Below are positions 45,793 to 55,523 of a stretch of DNA of 64,000 nucleotides, piece by piece; the stretch's first letter is position 1, and every line of letters starts with the position of its first letter. Position numbers and translations under genes: made by a program. The DNA lies in the NCBI RefSeq assembly GCF_000330725.2, contig NZ_AMZY02000010.1, positions 248,001 through 312,000 on the forward strand, given 5' to 3'. Below the pieces are notes generated by a model that was given only the letters and a program-made list of their open reading frames with translations, was not told where the DNA came from and made no database searches. Source of the DNA: Mariniradius saccharolyticus AK6 (GTDB taxonomy: Bacteria; Bacteroidota; Bacteroidia; Cytophagales; Cyclobacteriaceae).

Positions 45793-46422
45793 TTACAATG
45801 ATAAAAGGGTTTCTAACTTATTTACCGAGCCTTCACACAACACCAGGCTGTCCGCATTCAAAAGGTCATAAGTATTGACACTGTCAACAGTGATCACTTT
45901 TGTCCTAGGTAGATTTCTGCTTGACAGATAGACATTCTTGTTGTTCTCAGGAAGGACAAAAAGCGTCTTCTTATCTGCCAAAGAAAGGCCTTGTAGCATT
46001 GAAATGTAGCTTTTCGTCTTAGGCGCATCGAATGACACACTCTCCAATACCAAAAGGCTATTTTCTTTCACCTTATAGCTCAACGCGGACCTTCTAGCGA
46101 GGCGCTTCAGCTTTTTATTCAACTTGAAGGAATAGTCTCTTGGTCTAGGACCAAATACTCTGCCTCCTCCTCTGAAGTTTGGAGCCTTGATAGAACCCGC
46201 ACGGGCGCCGCCTGTACCTTTTTGCTTCTTTATTTTCTTGGTAGAGCCTGCGATTTCGTTTCTCTCTTTTGATTTGTGCGTACCCTGCCTTTGTGCGGCT
46301 AGATACTGCTTCACGTCAAGATAAATCGCGTGGTCGTTGGGCTCGATACCGAATATGTCATCAGAAAGTGTAACCTTCCTGCCAGTGTCTTCACCGTTTT
46401 GTTTAAATACTGCTAATTCCAT
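45793..46422 (-). CDS. rplD: Ribosomal protein L4
   Basis: A 209-residue protein whose extended loop ([47 protein letters not shown] region) reaches the tunnel constriction. In E. coli L4 also represses the S10 operon by attenuation in the rpsJ leader; that layout is absent here because rpsJ is in a different transcription unit. 4 nt after rplC. Confidence 0.96.
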   Translation of the reverse strand: MELAVFKQNGEDTGRKVTLSDDIFGIEPNDHAIYLDVKQYLAAQRQGTHKSKERNEIAGSTKKIKKQKGTGGARAGSIKAPNFRGGGRVFGPRPRDYSFKLNKKLKRLARRSALSYKVKENSLLVLESVSFDAPKTKSYISMLQGLSLADKKTLFVLPENNKNVYLSSRNLPRTKVITVDSVNTYDLLNADSLVLCEGSVNKLETLLSL

Positions 46423-46426
46423 CTTC

Positions 46427-47059
46427 TTATTTCTCTAGAATTACAAAAGAGTTTTTTGCACCTGGAACTGAACCACTCACCAAAAGCAAGTTTTTCTCAG
46501 GATAGATTTTGAGAACTCTAAGGTTGATTACTTTCACCCTATCGCCACCAGTACGGCCGGCCATTCTCATTCCCTTGAATACTCTTGATGGCCAAGAGCA
46601 TGCACCGATGGAACCTGGGTGACGTTGTCTGTTGTGCTGACCGTGGGTCTGCCCACCAACACCACCAAAACCGTGACGTTTCACAACGCCTTGGAAACCT
46701 TTACCTTTTGAAGTCCCGATAGCATCCACGAAGTCACCTTCGACGAACACTTCTTCGGCCTTCACGGTATTTCCGAGATTGACTTGACCTTCAAATTCGA
46801 CTCTGAAGTCTCTGAATTCAACAACTTTCTGCTTCGGAGTTGTACCGGCCTTTTTGAAGTGACCGATCAATGGTTTGGGAGTGTTTTTCTCTTTTCTCTC
46901 ACCAAACGCCAACTGAACAGCGTTGTACCCGTCTGTGTCTACATTTTTTACTTGCGTCACTACGCAAGGACCAGCTTCTATTAGCGTGCATGCGACGTTT
47001 CGTCCATCGGCACTGAAAATGCTAGTCATTCCTACTTTTTTACCTATTATTCCAGACAT
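46427..47059 (-). CDS. rplC: Ribosomal protein L3
   Basis: A 210-residue protein that initiates 50S assembly. The start is set at 47059 ([15 protein letters not shown]); an upstream in-frame ATG at 47101 would add 14 residues ([14 protein letters not shown]) unlike any L3. The loop toward the peptidyl transferase centre is intact ([21 protein letters not shown], then [22 protein letters not shown]). First gene of the rplC-rplQ operon, with its own promoter at 47121-47151. Confidence 0.95.
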   Translation of the reverse strand: MSGIIGKKVGMTSIFSADGRNVACTLIEAGPCVVTQVKNVDTDGYNAVQLAFGERKEKNTPKPLIGHFKKAGTTPKQKVVEFRDFRVEFEGQVNLGNTVKAEEVFVEGDFVDAIGTSKGKGFQGVVKRHGFGGVGGQTHGQHNRQRHPGSIGACSWPSRVFKGMRMAGRTGGDRVKVINLRVLKIYPEKNLLLVSGSVPGAKNSFVILEK

Positions 47060-47120
47060 CTTGTGTTGTATAATAAACTTCCACCATGGGCATAAGCACA
47101 TGGTCCCTTTTTAAGGACTG

Positions 47121-47151
47121 CAAAGTTAAATATTATAATTTGCCTTACAAA
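47121..47151 (-). promoter_or_regulatory. Promoter of the rplC-rplQ ribosomal operon
   Basis: On the minus strand TTTG (complement of 47148-47151) is followed after exactly 19 nt by TAACTTTG (complement of 47121-47128), a textbook Bacteroidota promoter. The predicted leader to the rplC ATG is about 55-60 nt. The stretch TTTGCAGTCC is shared with the rpsL promoter. Confidence 0.8.
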
Positions 47152-47252
47152 CCCCAACTTTAATATTTTCAATTATTTACAAAAATAAATTGCGCCGATG
47201 CGGACATTAACGGCCAATAAGTGTGAATTACCCGCATCAATCGCAGACGGAC

Positions 47253-47285
47253 AAAATAAAAACCCACACCCAAAAGGGTGTAGGT
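47253..47285 (-). terminator. Terminator between rpsJ and rplC
   Basis: ACCCACACCC (47262-47271) pairs in minus-strand RNA with 47276-47285: a 10-bp stem with one G-U and a TTTT loop, followed by TTTTATTTTG. It lies 27 nt after the rpsJ stop and ends the str operon. Confidence 0.85.
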
Positions 47286-47312
47286 CTTTTTAAATTGGAT
47301 AAATGATATTCG

Positions 47313-47618
47313 TCAGACTTTGATTTCTACATCTACGCCAGACGGCAACTCGATTTTCATCAGCGCATCAACAGTTTTTGAACTGTTGCTGTAGATGTCA
47401 ACCAATCTTTTGTAGGTGCAAAGCTGGTATTGATCCCTAGACTTCTTGTTGACGTGGGGAGATCTCAATACAGTGAACTTCTCCTTTTTCGTCGGCAAGG
47501 GAATAGGACCAACCACAATGGCTCCGGTAGCTTTTACCGCCTTTACGATCTTTTCTGATGACTTATCCACCAGTGTATGATCGTATGATTTCAATTTTAT
47601 TCTGATTTTCTGGTTCAT
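47313..47618 (-). CDS. rpsJ: Ribosomal protein S10
   Basis: A 101-residue 30S head protein that also pairs with NusB and NusG in antitermination. [49 protein letters not shown] and the ending [11 protein letters not shown] are canonical. It follows fusA by 13 nt and is cut off from rplC by a terminator and new promoter, so it belongs to the rpsL-rpsG-fusA unit. Confidence 0.96.
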   Translation of the reverse strand: MNQKIRIKLKSYDHTLVDKSSEKIVKAVKATGAIVVGPIPLPTKKEKFTVLRSPHVNKKSRDQYQLCTYKRLVDIYSNSSKTVDALMKIELPSGVDVEIKV

Positions 47619-47631
47619 TTTCTCTCAAGAT

Positions 47632-49749
47632 TTAGGACTTCTCACCCTTTACTTTTGCAATCACACCCTCAGCAATGTTGTTTGGAACAGGCTCGTAATG
47701 GGAGAACGTCAAAGAGGCTGTCGCCCTTCCTGATGTGATCGTTCTCAAATCTGTCACATATCCGAACAATTCTGACAAAGGAACTGCGGCTTTAACAACG
47801 GTAGAGGTACCTTTGGTATCCATTCCCTTCATCAAGCCTCTACGCCTGTTCAAGTCGCCTGTGATCGGACCAGTGTATTCGTCTGGTGTTACGACGTCAA
47901 CAGACATGATTGGCTCTAGAAGTTGCGGTCTACACTTTTTGGCAGCCTCCTTAAAGCCGATCCTCGCCGCCAATTCGAATGAAAGCGCATCGGAATCGAC
48001 ATCGTGGAATGAACCGTGAAACAACCTTACCTTCATCGATTCGATTGGATATCCAGCCAAAGGACCATTCTTCATAGCCTCTTGGAATCCTTTCTGCACA
48101 GGTGGGATAAACTCCTTTGGAATTACACCACCGACGATACCATTTACAAACTCAAGGCCCGGCTTGATCTCACCTGTTTCGGGATCTGGATCCCTTGGCC
48201 CCAATTCAAACACGATATCGGCAAATTTACCCTTACCACCGGTCTGCTTTTTGTAAACTTCTTTGTGCTCGACTTTTCCAAAAAGAGCTTCTTTATATGC
48301 AACTTGTGGTGCACCTTGGTTGATCTCAACTTTGAATTCTCTTTTGAGACGGTCAATGATGATTTCCAGGTGAAGTTCTCCCATACCTCTCAAGATGGTC
48401 TGACCAGTTTCGTGGTCTGTATTCACCTGGAGGGTAGGATCTTCTTCCACCAATTTGGAGATCGCCATGCCCAATTTGTCGACGTCAGCCTGGGTTTTAG
48501 CTTCAATCGCATACCCAATTACTGGCTCAGGGAATACCATTGACTCCATGACGACTTTGCGTTTTTCGTCGCAAAGGGTATCGCCGGTTTTGATATCCTT
48601 GAATCCAACAACGGCACCGATATCACCAGCTTCCAATCTTTCGATTTGGTTTTGCTTGTTGGCGTGCATCTGGAATACCCTTGAAATCCGCTCTTTGTTG
48701 CCAGAACGGCTATTGAATACGTAGGAACCTGATTCGAGTACACCTGAATAAGCTCTCACGAAGCAAAGACGTCCAACAAAGGGGTCAGTAGCGATCTTGA
48801 AAGCCAATCCGACAAAAGGATCTCCAAAATCAGGCTTGATCAATACTTGCTCTTCAGAATCAAGTTTTGTCGCATAAAGATCGTCCTTATCCAATGGAGA
48901 AGGCAAAAGTTCCATTACCAAATCCAACATGGTTTGTACACCCTTATTCTTGAAAGAGGATCCGCATACCATTGGAACGATTTTCATATCGATCACTGCT
49001 TGCCTCAAGGCATCAAGGATTTCTCTTTCCGTAATGGAATTAGGATCGTCGAAGAATTTCTCCATCAAAGATTCGTCGTATTCGGCGACAGCCTCTAGAA
49101 GATACTCTCTCCATTGATCCACCTCTTCTTTCATATCGTCTGGAATTGGAACAATCTGGTAGGTCATACCTTGATCGTGCTCGTTCCAAACCATCCCTCT
49201 GTTGTTAATCAAGTCAACGACGCCTTTGAATTTGTCTTCGGCGCCGATTGGGAGTTGCAAAGGCACAGCCTTGCTACCCAGCATTTCTTTCACCTGCTTG
49301 CAAACATTGAGGAAATCAGCTCCTGCACGGTCCATCTTGTTTACGAAACCGATACGGGCTACTTTGTAATTATCAGCCAAGCGCCAGTTTGTCTCGGATT
49401 GTGGCTCTACACCGTCTACCGCACTGAACAAAAACACAAGGCCATCCAAAACCCTCAAAGATCTGTTAACTTCAACAGTAAAGTCAACGTGTCCCGGAGT
49501 ATCAATCAAGTTAACTTGGTATTGGTTATTTCTGTAATTCCAAAAAACTGTAGTGGCAGCAGAGGTAATCGTAATGCCTCTTTCTTGTTCCTGCGCCATC
49601 CAGTCCATCGTTGCTGCACCTTCGTGCACCTCACCGATTTTATGGGATTTTCCTGAGTAATACAGAATACGTTCGGAAGTAGTGGTCTTGCCAGCATCAA
49701 TGTGCGCCGCAATACCGATATTCCTGGTAAATCTTAAATCTCTTGCCAT
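47632..49749 (-). CDS. fusA: Elongation factor G
   Basis: A 705-residue translocase GTPase. G1 is AHIDAGKTT, switch and G3 are [11 protein letters not shown] and DTPGHVDF, G4 is NKMDRAGA. Domains II-V follow, with the domain IV tip near [16 protein letters not shown]. It catalyses tRNA-mRNA translocation and ribosome recycling in the cytosol. 5 nt after rpsG; typical str-operon place. Confidence 0.97.
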   Translation of the reverse strand: MARDLRFTRNIGIAAHIDAGKTTTSERILYYSGKSHKIGEVHEGAATMDWMAQEQERGITITSAATTVFWNYRNNQYQVNLIDTPGHVDFTVEVNRSLRVLDGLVFLFSAVDGVEPQSETNWRLADNYKVARIGFVNKMDRAGADFLNVCKQVKEMLGSKAVPLQLPIGAEDKFKGVVDLINNRGMVWNEHDQGMTYQIVPIPDDMKEEVDQWREYLLEAVAEYDESLMEKFFDDPNSITEREILDALRQAVIDMKIVPMVCGSSFKNKGVQTMLDLVMELLPSPLDKDDLYATKLDSEEQVLIKPDFGDPFVGLAFKIATDPFVGRLCFVRAYSGVLESGSYVFNSRSGNKERISRVFQMHANKQNQIERLEAGDIGAVVGFKDIKTGDTLCDEKRKVVMESMVFPEPVIGYAIEAKTQADVDKLGMAISKLVEEDPTLQVNTDHETGQTILRGMGELHLEIIIDRLKREFKVEINQGAPQVAYKEALFGKVEHKEVYKKQTGGKGKFADIVFELGPRDPDPETGEIKPGLEFVNGIVGGVIPKEFIPPVQKGFQEAMKNGPLAGYPIESMKVRLFHGSFHDVDSDALSFELAARIGFKEAAKKCRPQLLEPIMSVDVVTPDEYTGPITGDLNRRRGLMKGMDTKGTSTVVKAAVPLSELFGYVTDLRTITSGRATASLTFSHYEPVPNNIAEGVIAKVKGEKS

Positions 49750-49754
49750 CCTAG

Positions 49755-50222
49755 TTAAAATCTAAAGTGTGAGAATGCTTTGTTGGCTTCGGCCATTCTG
49801 TGGGTGTCGTCCTTTTTCTTGACAGCGGCGCCTTCGCCTTTCGCAGCGGCGATGATTTCACCTGCAAGTCTGTCCATCATTGTTTTCTCACCCCTTTTTC
49901 TGGCGTAGGCAATCATCCATTTGATTCCTAGGGACATTTTTCTTTCGGGTCTAACCTCCATCGGAACCTGGAATGTAGCACCACCAACTCTACGACTCTT
50001 CACCTCGACGGATGGAGTTATATTGTTAAGCGCTTTTTTCCAAACCTCAAGACCGTTCTCACCTACTTTTGATTCAACCTTCTCGACTGCGTCGTAGAAG
50101 ATTTTGTAAGCAATACTCTTCTTGCCATCGACCATCAGACAGTTCACGAACTTGGTCACCAAGGTATCGTGGAACTTCGGGTCAGGAAGAATATATCTCT
50201 TCTTTGGTTTCGCTTTTCTCAT
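49755..50222 (-). CDS. rpsG: Ribosomal protein S7
   Basis: A 155-residue protein that nucleates the 30S head and lines the E site: [36 protein letters not shown], the beta-hairpin [18 protein letters not shown], and [42 protein letters not shown]. 19 nt after rpsL. Confidence 0.97.
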   Translation of the reverse strand: MRKAKPKKRYILPDPKFHDTLVTKFVNCLMVDGKKSIAYKIFYDAVEKVESKVGENGLEVWKKALNNITPSVEVKSRRVGGATFQVPMEVRPERKMSLGIKWMIAYARKRGEKTMMDRLAGEIIAAAKGEGAAVKKKDDTHRMAEANKAFSHFRF

Positions 50223-50241
50223 TTCTTTGTTGTTGTTTTAA

Positions 50242-50661
50242 TTACTTCTTCTTAGCTGGAGCGCCTTTTCCTGCTGCTGCAGGTGCCCCTGGCTTAGGTC
50301 TTTTAGCACCGTACTTGGAGCGACCTTGCTTACGGTCTTTTACTCCGGCAGTATCCAATGCACCTCTGATAATGTGGTAACGTACACCTGGAAGGTCCTT
50401 TACCCTGCCGCCTCTGATCAATACGATAGAGTGCTCTTGCAGATTGTGGCCCTCACCTGGGATGTAAGCGTTTACCTCTTTACCGTTCGTCAATCTTACC
50501 CTGGCCACTTTTCTCATTGCTGAGTTAGGCTTCTTGGGAGTGGTAGTGTACACCCTGGTACATACACCTCTTCTCTGAGGACAAGCATCCAAAGCCTTGG
50601 ATTTTGACTTGAACTCAAGGACGGTTCTACCTTTTCTTACTAACTGTTGTATAGTAGGCAT
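50242..50661 (-). CDS. rpsL: Ribosomal protein S12
   Basis: A 139-residue decoding-centre protein. The first 122 or so residues are canonical; [18 protein letters not shown] and [13 protein letters not shown] keep the lysines at which streptomycin-resistance changes occur, so the allele looks sensitive. The C-terminus has a low-complexity basic tail ([17 protein letters not shown]). First gene of the str operon with its own promoter. Confidence 0.96.
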   Translation of the reverse strand: MPTIQQLVRKGRTVLEFKSKSKALDACPQRRGVCTRVYTTTPKKPNSAMRKVARVRLTNGKEVNAYIPGEGHNLQEHSIVLIRGGRVKDLPGVRYHIIRGALDTAGVKDRKQGRSKYGAKRPKPGAPAAAGKGAPAKKK

Positions 50662-50710
50662 TAACTGTTAAAATTTGGTTTATCCCGTTAACTTGTGATT
50701 TTTTGGACTG

Positions 50711-50741
50711 CAAAGGTATGCAAAGCGTTAAAACAAACAAA
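50711..50741 (-). promoter_or_regulatory. Promoter of the rpsL-rpsG-fusA-rpsJ operon
   Basis: On the minus strand TTTG (complement of 50738-50741) is followed after 19 nt by TACCTTTG (complement of 50711-50718). The leader is about 45 nt. It begins 21 nt beyond the end of the DUF3467 gene. Confidence 0.8.
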
Positions 50742-50762
50742 ATTAAGCTGTTATATTTTTGG

Positions 50763-51092
50763 TTAGGCCTCCCCAAATGTCCCCCCAAAATTCATCGGGA
50801 AACCCGGCGCTTCCTGACCTGTTTGGATTTTCCCAAAGGCATCCTCGTATTTGCTGATATTGTCTTTCAATGCAGCCAGCAATCGCTTGGCATGATCTGG
50901 TGTCATGATAATGCGGGATTTCACTTTCGCCTTGGGTACACCCGGCATCAATCTGATAAAATCAATCACAAATTCCGAGTTGGAATGGGCGATCATGGCG
51001 AGGTTGGAATATATCCCCTCAGCGATGTCCTCGGTCAGTTCCACATTGATTTGGTGATCCAAGTTTGGTTTTTGTCCTTTTCCGTCTTCCAT
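50763..51092 (-). CDS. DUF3467 family protein
   Basis: A 109-residue small cytosolic protein, family DUF3467: INVELTEDIAEGIYSNLAMIAHSNSEFVIDFIRLMPGVPKAKVKSRIIMTPDHAKRLLAAL. The function is unknown. The family is found beside rpoC in Bacteroidota and might relate to transcription, which is inference. It starts only 20 nt after the rpoC terminator hairpin, leaving no room for a separate promoter, so it is probably made by read-through. Confidence 0.88.
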   Translation of the reverse strand: MEDGKGQKPNLDHQINVELTEDIAEGIYSNLAMIAHSNSEFVIDFIRLMPGVPKAKVKSRIIMTPDHAKRLLAALKDNISKYEDAFGKIQTGQEAPGFPMNFGGTFGEA

Positions 51093-51112
51093 GGTTTTAT
51101 ATGGTTTGGATG

Positions 51113-51144
51113 AAAAAAGGCCTGTATTTGCTACAGGCCTTTTA
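51113..51144 (-). terminator. Terminator after rpoC
   Basis: AAAGGCCTGTA (51116-51126) pairs with TACAGGCCTTT (51132-51142), an 11-bp stem with a 5-nt loop, with Ts continuing on the minus strand (complement of 51113-51118). Confidence 0.88.
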
Positions 51145-51161
51145 TGATTTATTGATCAAAT

Positions 51162-54100
51162 TTATTTTACAGCCTCTCGGGGTTTGCCGTAGGTTTTTTC
51201 TTTCTCTCCCGCCAAGCGGTCGTATTCTTCTGTCGAACCTACAATGATACCCTGGAATTTCCTCTGTCCGGTACCTGCAGGAATCAAGTGACCTACGATC
51301 ACGTTTTCCTTCAAGCCCAAAAGCTCGTCGCGCTTGCCTCTGATAGCCGCCTCGCTCAATACCTTGGTGGTTTCCTGGAAGGACGCCGCAGAGATAAAGC
51401 TTTCGGTGCCCAAAGAAGCCGCTGTGATTCCTTGGAGGGTCGGCTGCGAAACCGCAGTTTCCGCGTCTCTCACCTGTACCAACTTCAAATCTTTACGCTT
51501 CAAGCTTGAGTTTTCGTCCCTCAACCTTCTGGCTGTAATGATCATACCTGGCTTCAAAGTCGAGCTATCTCCGGCATCCATGACAACTTTCTTATCCAGA
51601 ATGTTGTCGTTTTCTTCACGGAATGCCCACTTGTCCACAATCTGACCTTGAAGGAAGTTGGTGTCTCCAGGCTCAAGAATCTCAACCTTCTGCATCATTT
51701 GGCTTACGATCACCTCAATGTGCTTATCGTTGATTTTCACGCCCTGAAGTCTATATACTTCTTGGATTTCATTTACCAAATATTCCTGTACGGCTGTAGG
51801 GCCTTTGATGGCCAAGATGTCGCTTGGAGTGATGGCACCGTCAGAAAGGGCTTCACCTGCTTTGATAAAGTCGTTTTCCTGAACAAGGATATGCTTGGAA
51901 AGAGGCACCATGTAGCGCTTTTTCACACCATCTTTGGATTCGATGAAGATCTCCCTGTTACCACGCTTGATACCTCCGTAGGTAACGACGCCATCGATTT
52001 CAGAAACCACGGCTGGGTTGGAAGGATTCCTTGCTTCGAAAAGCTCGGTTACCCTTGGCAGACCACCGGTGATGTCACGGGTTTTTCCTACAGATCTTGG
52101 GATCTTCACAAGGATTTGTCCAGCTTTCACCATTTCTCCCGCTTCTACGGCCAAGTGTGCACCCACTGGAATGTTGTAAGACTTGCTTTCGTCCATTCCA
52201 TAGTTGACTACAATCGCTGGGTTTTTGGTCCTATCTTTTGTTTCGATGATTACTTTCTCTCTGTAACCGGTTTGATCATCAGCAACCTCTTTGAAAGTGA
52301 TGCCTTCGATGATTGAATCGTACTCGATTTCGCCGTCAAATTCCGACAGGATAACCGCGTTGTAGGGATCCCAGGTACACAGGGATTCGCCTTTGGCGAT
52401 TTTTTGACCATCCTTGACGTTCAATGTAGCGCCATATGGTACGTGGTTGGAAACCAAAGTTTTTCCGGTTTTCGCATCATTGATCTTGATTTCACCGGAT
52501 CTCCCCATAACGATGGTAACTTTCTCACCATCCTTGTTGGTAGTCTCTATAGATCTGAATTCCTCATCAAACTCAACTACACCTTCAAACTTAGCATTTA
52601 TGCTTGCCTCTACGGAAATGTTGGAAGCTGTACCACCCACGTGGAAGGTTCTCAAAGTAAGCTGTGTACCTGGTTCGCCGATAGATTGTGCGGCGATAAC
52701 ACCGACGGATTCACCGGATTGTACCATACGGCCAGTCGCAAGGTTTCGTCCGTAGCATTTGGCGCAGACCCCTCTTCTGGTTTCGCAGGTCAGTACTGAT
52801 CTGATTTCGATTTCTTCAACAGCAGAGTCATCGACTTTCTTGGCGATTTCTTCCGTTATTTCTATACCCGCAGGAACAAGGAGTTCCTCCGTCACTGGGT
52901 CGTAGACATCGTGCACTGATACCCTTCCTAGGATACGCTCAGAAAGTGGCTCTACAATTTCATCGTTGTCTTTCAATGCCTGTACCACCAAGCCCCTCAA
53001 AGTACCGCAGTCCTCTTCGGAGATAATCATATCTTGAGCCACATCAACAAGCCTTCTGGTCAAGTAACCTGCATCAGCTGTTTTCAAGGCCGTGTCAGCA
53101 AGACCTTTTCTCGCACCGTGAGTAGAAATGAAATACTCCAATACATCCAGACCTTCTTTGAAGTTGGAAAGGATTGGGTTTTCGATGATTTCGCCAACGG
53201 AACCTTGAAGGTTCTTTTGTGGCTTGGCCATCAGACCTCTCATTCCTCCGAGCTGACGGATTTGTTCCCTAGAACCTCTAGCACCAGAGTGCATCATCAT
53301 GTAGATCGCATTGAAGCCCTGCTTGTCCTCTTCCATTTGCTTCATCAGGATGTTGGTCAAATGGGAGTTGGTCCTAGTCCAGATATCGATCACTTGGTTG
53401 TAGCGTTCGTTATCCGTAATAAGACCCATCAAGTAGTTGTTCCAAACTTGATCTACTTCATCCTTTGCTTTAGTAATCAACGGATCCTTGTCAGCAGGAA
53501 TGATTACGTCATTTAGGCCCATGGAAAGACCTCCTTGGTAAGCCATTTGGAAGCCAAGCTGCTTGATATCATCAAGGAACTGAGCCGTCCGGGCCACACC
53601 GCATATTTTTACTACTTCAGAGATAATCTGTTGAAGCTTTTTCTTGGTCAACAATTCATTGACATATCCCACTTCCTCAGGTACATACTGGTTGAAAATC
53701 AAGCGACCTGCAACGGTATCAATGATTTTTTCAACCAACTGACCATTTTCATCCCGGGTTTTCACCTTACACTTAATGAATGCATGCTGAGAAAGTCGGC
53801 CTTCATTGAGTGCGATGATCACTTCTTCTTCGCCGTAGAAAGTCATCCCTTCGCCCAATACAGGCTCTTCTGGAGTTGACTTTTTGCCTTTGGTCACATA
53901 GTATAGACCCAAAACCATGTCCTGCGAAGGAACGGTGATTGGCGCGCCATTGGCTGGGTTCAGGATATTGTGTGATGAAAGCATCAATGTGGAAGCTTCC
54001 AAAATCGCTTCGTGACCAAGTGGTACGTGCACCGCCATCTGGTCACCGTCAAAGTCGGCGTTGAAGGCAGTACAAACCAATGGGTGAAGCTGGATCGCTT

Positions 54101-55475
54101 TTCCTTCGATCAGTTTCGGTTGGAATGCCTGAATACCCAATCGGTGCAATGTCGGAGCACGGTTGAGCAATACAGGGTGTCCTTTCAATACGTTCTCAAG
54201 GATATCCCAAACGACTGGATCTTTCCTGTCAACGATCTTCTTGGCCGATTTTACAGTTTTAACAATACCTCTTTCGATCAGTTTCCTGATGATAAATGGC
54301 TTGAACAATTCAGCCGCCATGTTTTTTGGCAAACCACATTCATGCAATTTCAATTCCGGACCGACTACGATAACCGAACGGCCAGAGTAATCCACCCTTT
54401 TGCCGAGGAGGTTTTGTCTGAATCGACCTTGCTTACCTTTGAGCATGTCGGAAAGCGACTTCAGAGCCCTGTTTCCGTCAGATCTTACTGCATTGACTTT
54501 TCTTGAGTTGTCAAACAAGGAATCGACTGCTTCCTGCAACATCCGTTTTTCGTTTCTCAAGATTACTTCAGGAGCCTTGATATCGATCAACCTTTTGAGA
54601 CGGTTATTCCTGATAATCACCCTTCTATAAAGGTCATTCAAGTCAGAGGTAGCGAAACGACCACCGTCCAAAGGAACCAAGGGACGCAATTCTGGTGGAA
54701 TAACAGGAACCATTCTCACTACCATCCACTCGGGACGGTTTTCAATTCTGGTCCTTGCTTCACGGAATGCCTCAACAACCTTGAGACGCTTCAATGCCTC
54801 AGCCTTTCTTTGCTGAGAAGTATCTGTCGCGGCTTGGTGTCTAAGGCTATAGGAAAGATCATCCAGGTCCAAACGGGAAAGGAGCATTTCAAGCGCTTCT
54901 GCACCCATCTTGGCAATGAATTTATTCGGATCTTCGTCGTCAAGCATGTGGTTTTCCTTTGGAAGCTTGTCGATAATGTCCAAATACTCGTCTTCGGTCA
55001 AGAAATCAAGGTATTGTACACCGTCTTCAGCTTTGATTCCTGGCTGTACCACCACATACCTTTCGTAGTAAACGATCTGATCCAATTTCTTGGTAGGTAA
55101 CCCCAACAGGTAGCCGATTTTATTGGGAAGTGATTTGAAATACCAGATATGGGCAACTGGAACCACCAATTCGATATGGCCCATTCTCTCCCTTCTGACC
55201 TTCTTTTCAGTCACTTCCACGCCACATCTGTCGCAGATAATACCTTTATATCTTATGCGCTTGTATTTACCACAATGACATTCCCAGTCTTTGACAGGCC
55301 CGAAAATCCTTTCACAGAACAAACCACCCATCTCTGGCTTGTAGGTTCTGTAATTGATGGTTTCAGGCTGGGTTACTTCACCATGTGAGCTATCCAGAAT
55401 GGATTCAGGAGAAGCCAAGCTGATGGTGACCCGGGAAAAGTCAATGTTGAGTTTTTTGTTTTTTCTGAACGCCAT
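51162..55475 (-). CDS. rpoC: RNA polymerase beta' subunit
   Basis: A 1437-residue catalytic subunit. The N-terminal zinc ribbon has [20 protein letters not shown], the active-site loop NADFDGDQM carries the three Mg-binding aspartates, and a second zinc site is [11 protein letters not shown]. The C-terminal region is full length (ends [14 protein letters not shown]). 48 nt after rpoB; the pair forms the core enzyme with RpoA. Confidence 0.98.
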   Translation of the reverse strand: MAFRKNKKLNIDFSRVTISLASPESILDSSHGEVTQPETINYRTYKPEMGGLFCERIFGPVKDWECHCGKYKRIRYKGIICDRCGVEVTEKKVRRERMGHIELVVPVAHIWYFKSLPNKIGYLLGLPTKKLDQIVYYERYVVVQPGIKAEDGVQYLDFLTEDEYLDIIDKLPKENHMLDDEDPNKFIAKMGAEALEMLLSRLDLDDLSYSLRHQAATDTSQQRKAEALKRLKVVEAFREARTRIENRPEWMVVRMVPVIPPELRPLVPLDGGRFATSDLNDLYRRVIIRNNRLKRLIDIKAPEVILRNEKRMLQEAVDSLFDNSRKVNAVRSDGNRALKSLSDMLKGKQGRFRQNLLGKRVDYSGRSVIVVGPELKLHECGLPKNMAAELFKPFIIRKLIERGIVKTVKSAKKIVDRKDPVVWDILENVLKGHPVLLNRAPTLHRLGIQAFQPKLIEGKAIQLHPLVCTAFNADFDGDQMAVHVPLGHEAILEASTLMLSSHNILNPANGAPITVPSQDMVLGLYYVTKGKKSTPEEPVLGEGMTFYGEEEVIIALNEGRLSQHAFIKCKVKTRDENGQLVEKIIDTVAGRLIFNQYVPEEVGYVNELLTKKKLQQIISEVVKICGVARTAQFLDDIKQLGFQMAYQGGLSMGLNDVIIPADKDPLITKAKDEVDQVWNNYLMGLITDNERYNQVIDIWTRTNSHLTNILMKQMEEDKQGFNAIYMMMHSGARGSREQIRQLGGMRGLMAKPQKNLQGSVGEIIENPILSNFKEGLDVLEYFISTHGARKGLADTALKTADAGYLTRRLVDVAQDMIISEEDCGTLRGLVVQALKDNDEIVEPLSERILGRVSVHDVYDPVTEELLVPAGIEITEEIAKKVDDSAVEEIEIRSVLTCETRRGVCAKCYGRNLATGRMVQSGESVGVIAAQSIGEPGTQLTLRTFHVGGTASNISVEASINAKFEGVVEFDEEFRSIETTNKDGEKVTIVMGRSGEIKINDAKTGKTLVSNHVPYGATLNVKDGQKIAKGESLCTWDPYNAVILSEFDGEIEYDSIIEGITFKEVADDQTGYREKVIIETKDRTKNPAIVVNYGMDESKSYNIPVGAHLAVEAGEMVKAGQILVKIPRSVGKTRDITGGLPRVTELFEARNPSNPAVVSEIDGVVTYGGIKRGNREIFIESKDGVKKRYMVPLSKHILVQENDFIKAGEALSDGAITPSDILAIKGPTAVQEYLVNEIQEVYRLQGVKINDKHIEVIVSQMMQKVEILEPGDTNFLQGQIVDKWAFREENDNILDKKVVMDAGDSSTLKPGMIITARRLRDENSSLKRKDLKLVQVRDAETAVSQPTLQGITAASLGTESFISAASFQETTKVLSEAAIRGKRDELLGLKENVIVGHLIPAGTGQRKFQGIIVGSTEEYDRLAGEKEKTYGKPREAVK

Positions 55476-55523
55476 AATTGTCGAAGAAATATGTGAAGGG
55501 CCTGACGGCCCATTGAATTTGAA

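Noticed and set aside
47060-47101. N-terminal extension of L3 ([14 protein letters not shown]) from an upstream in-frame ATG, or a Trp/Cys leader peptide
   Set aside because: L3 proteins start at the [11 protein letters not shown]-type sequence; the extension has an odd composition and is more likely untranslated leader. A leader peptide is not supported by any following attenuator.
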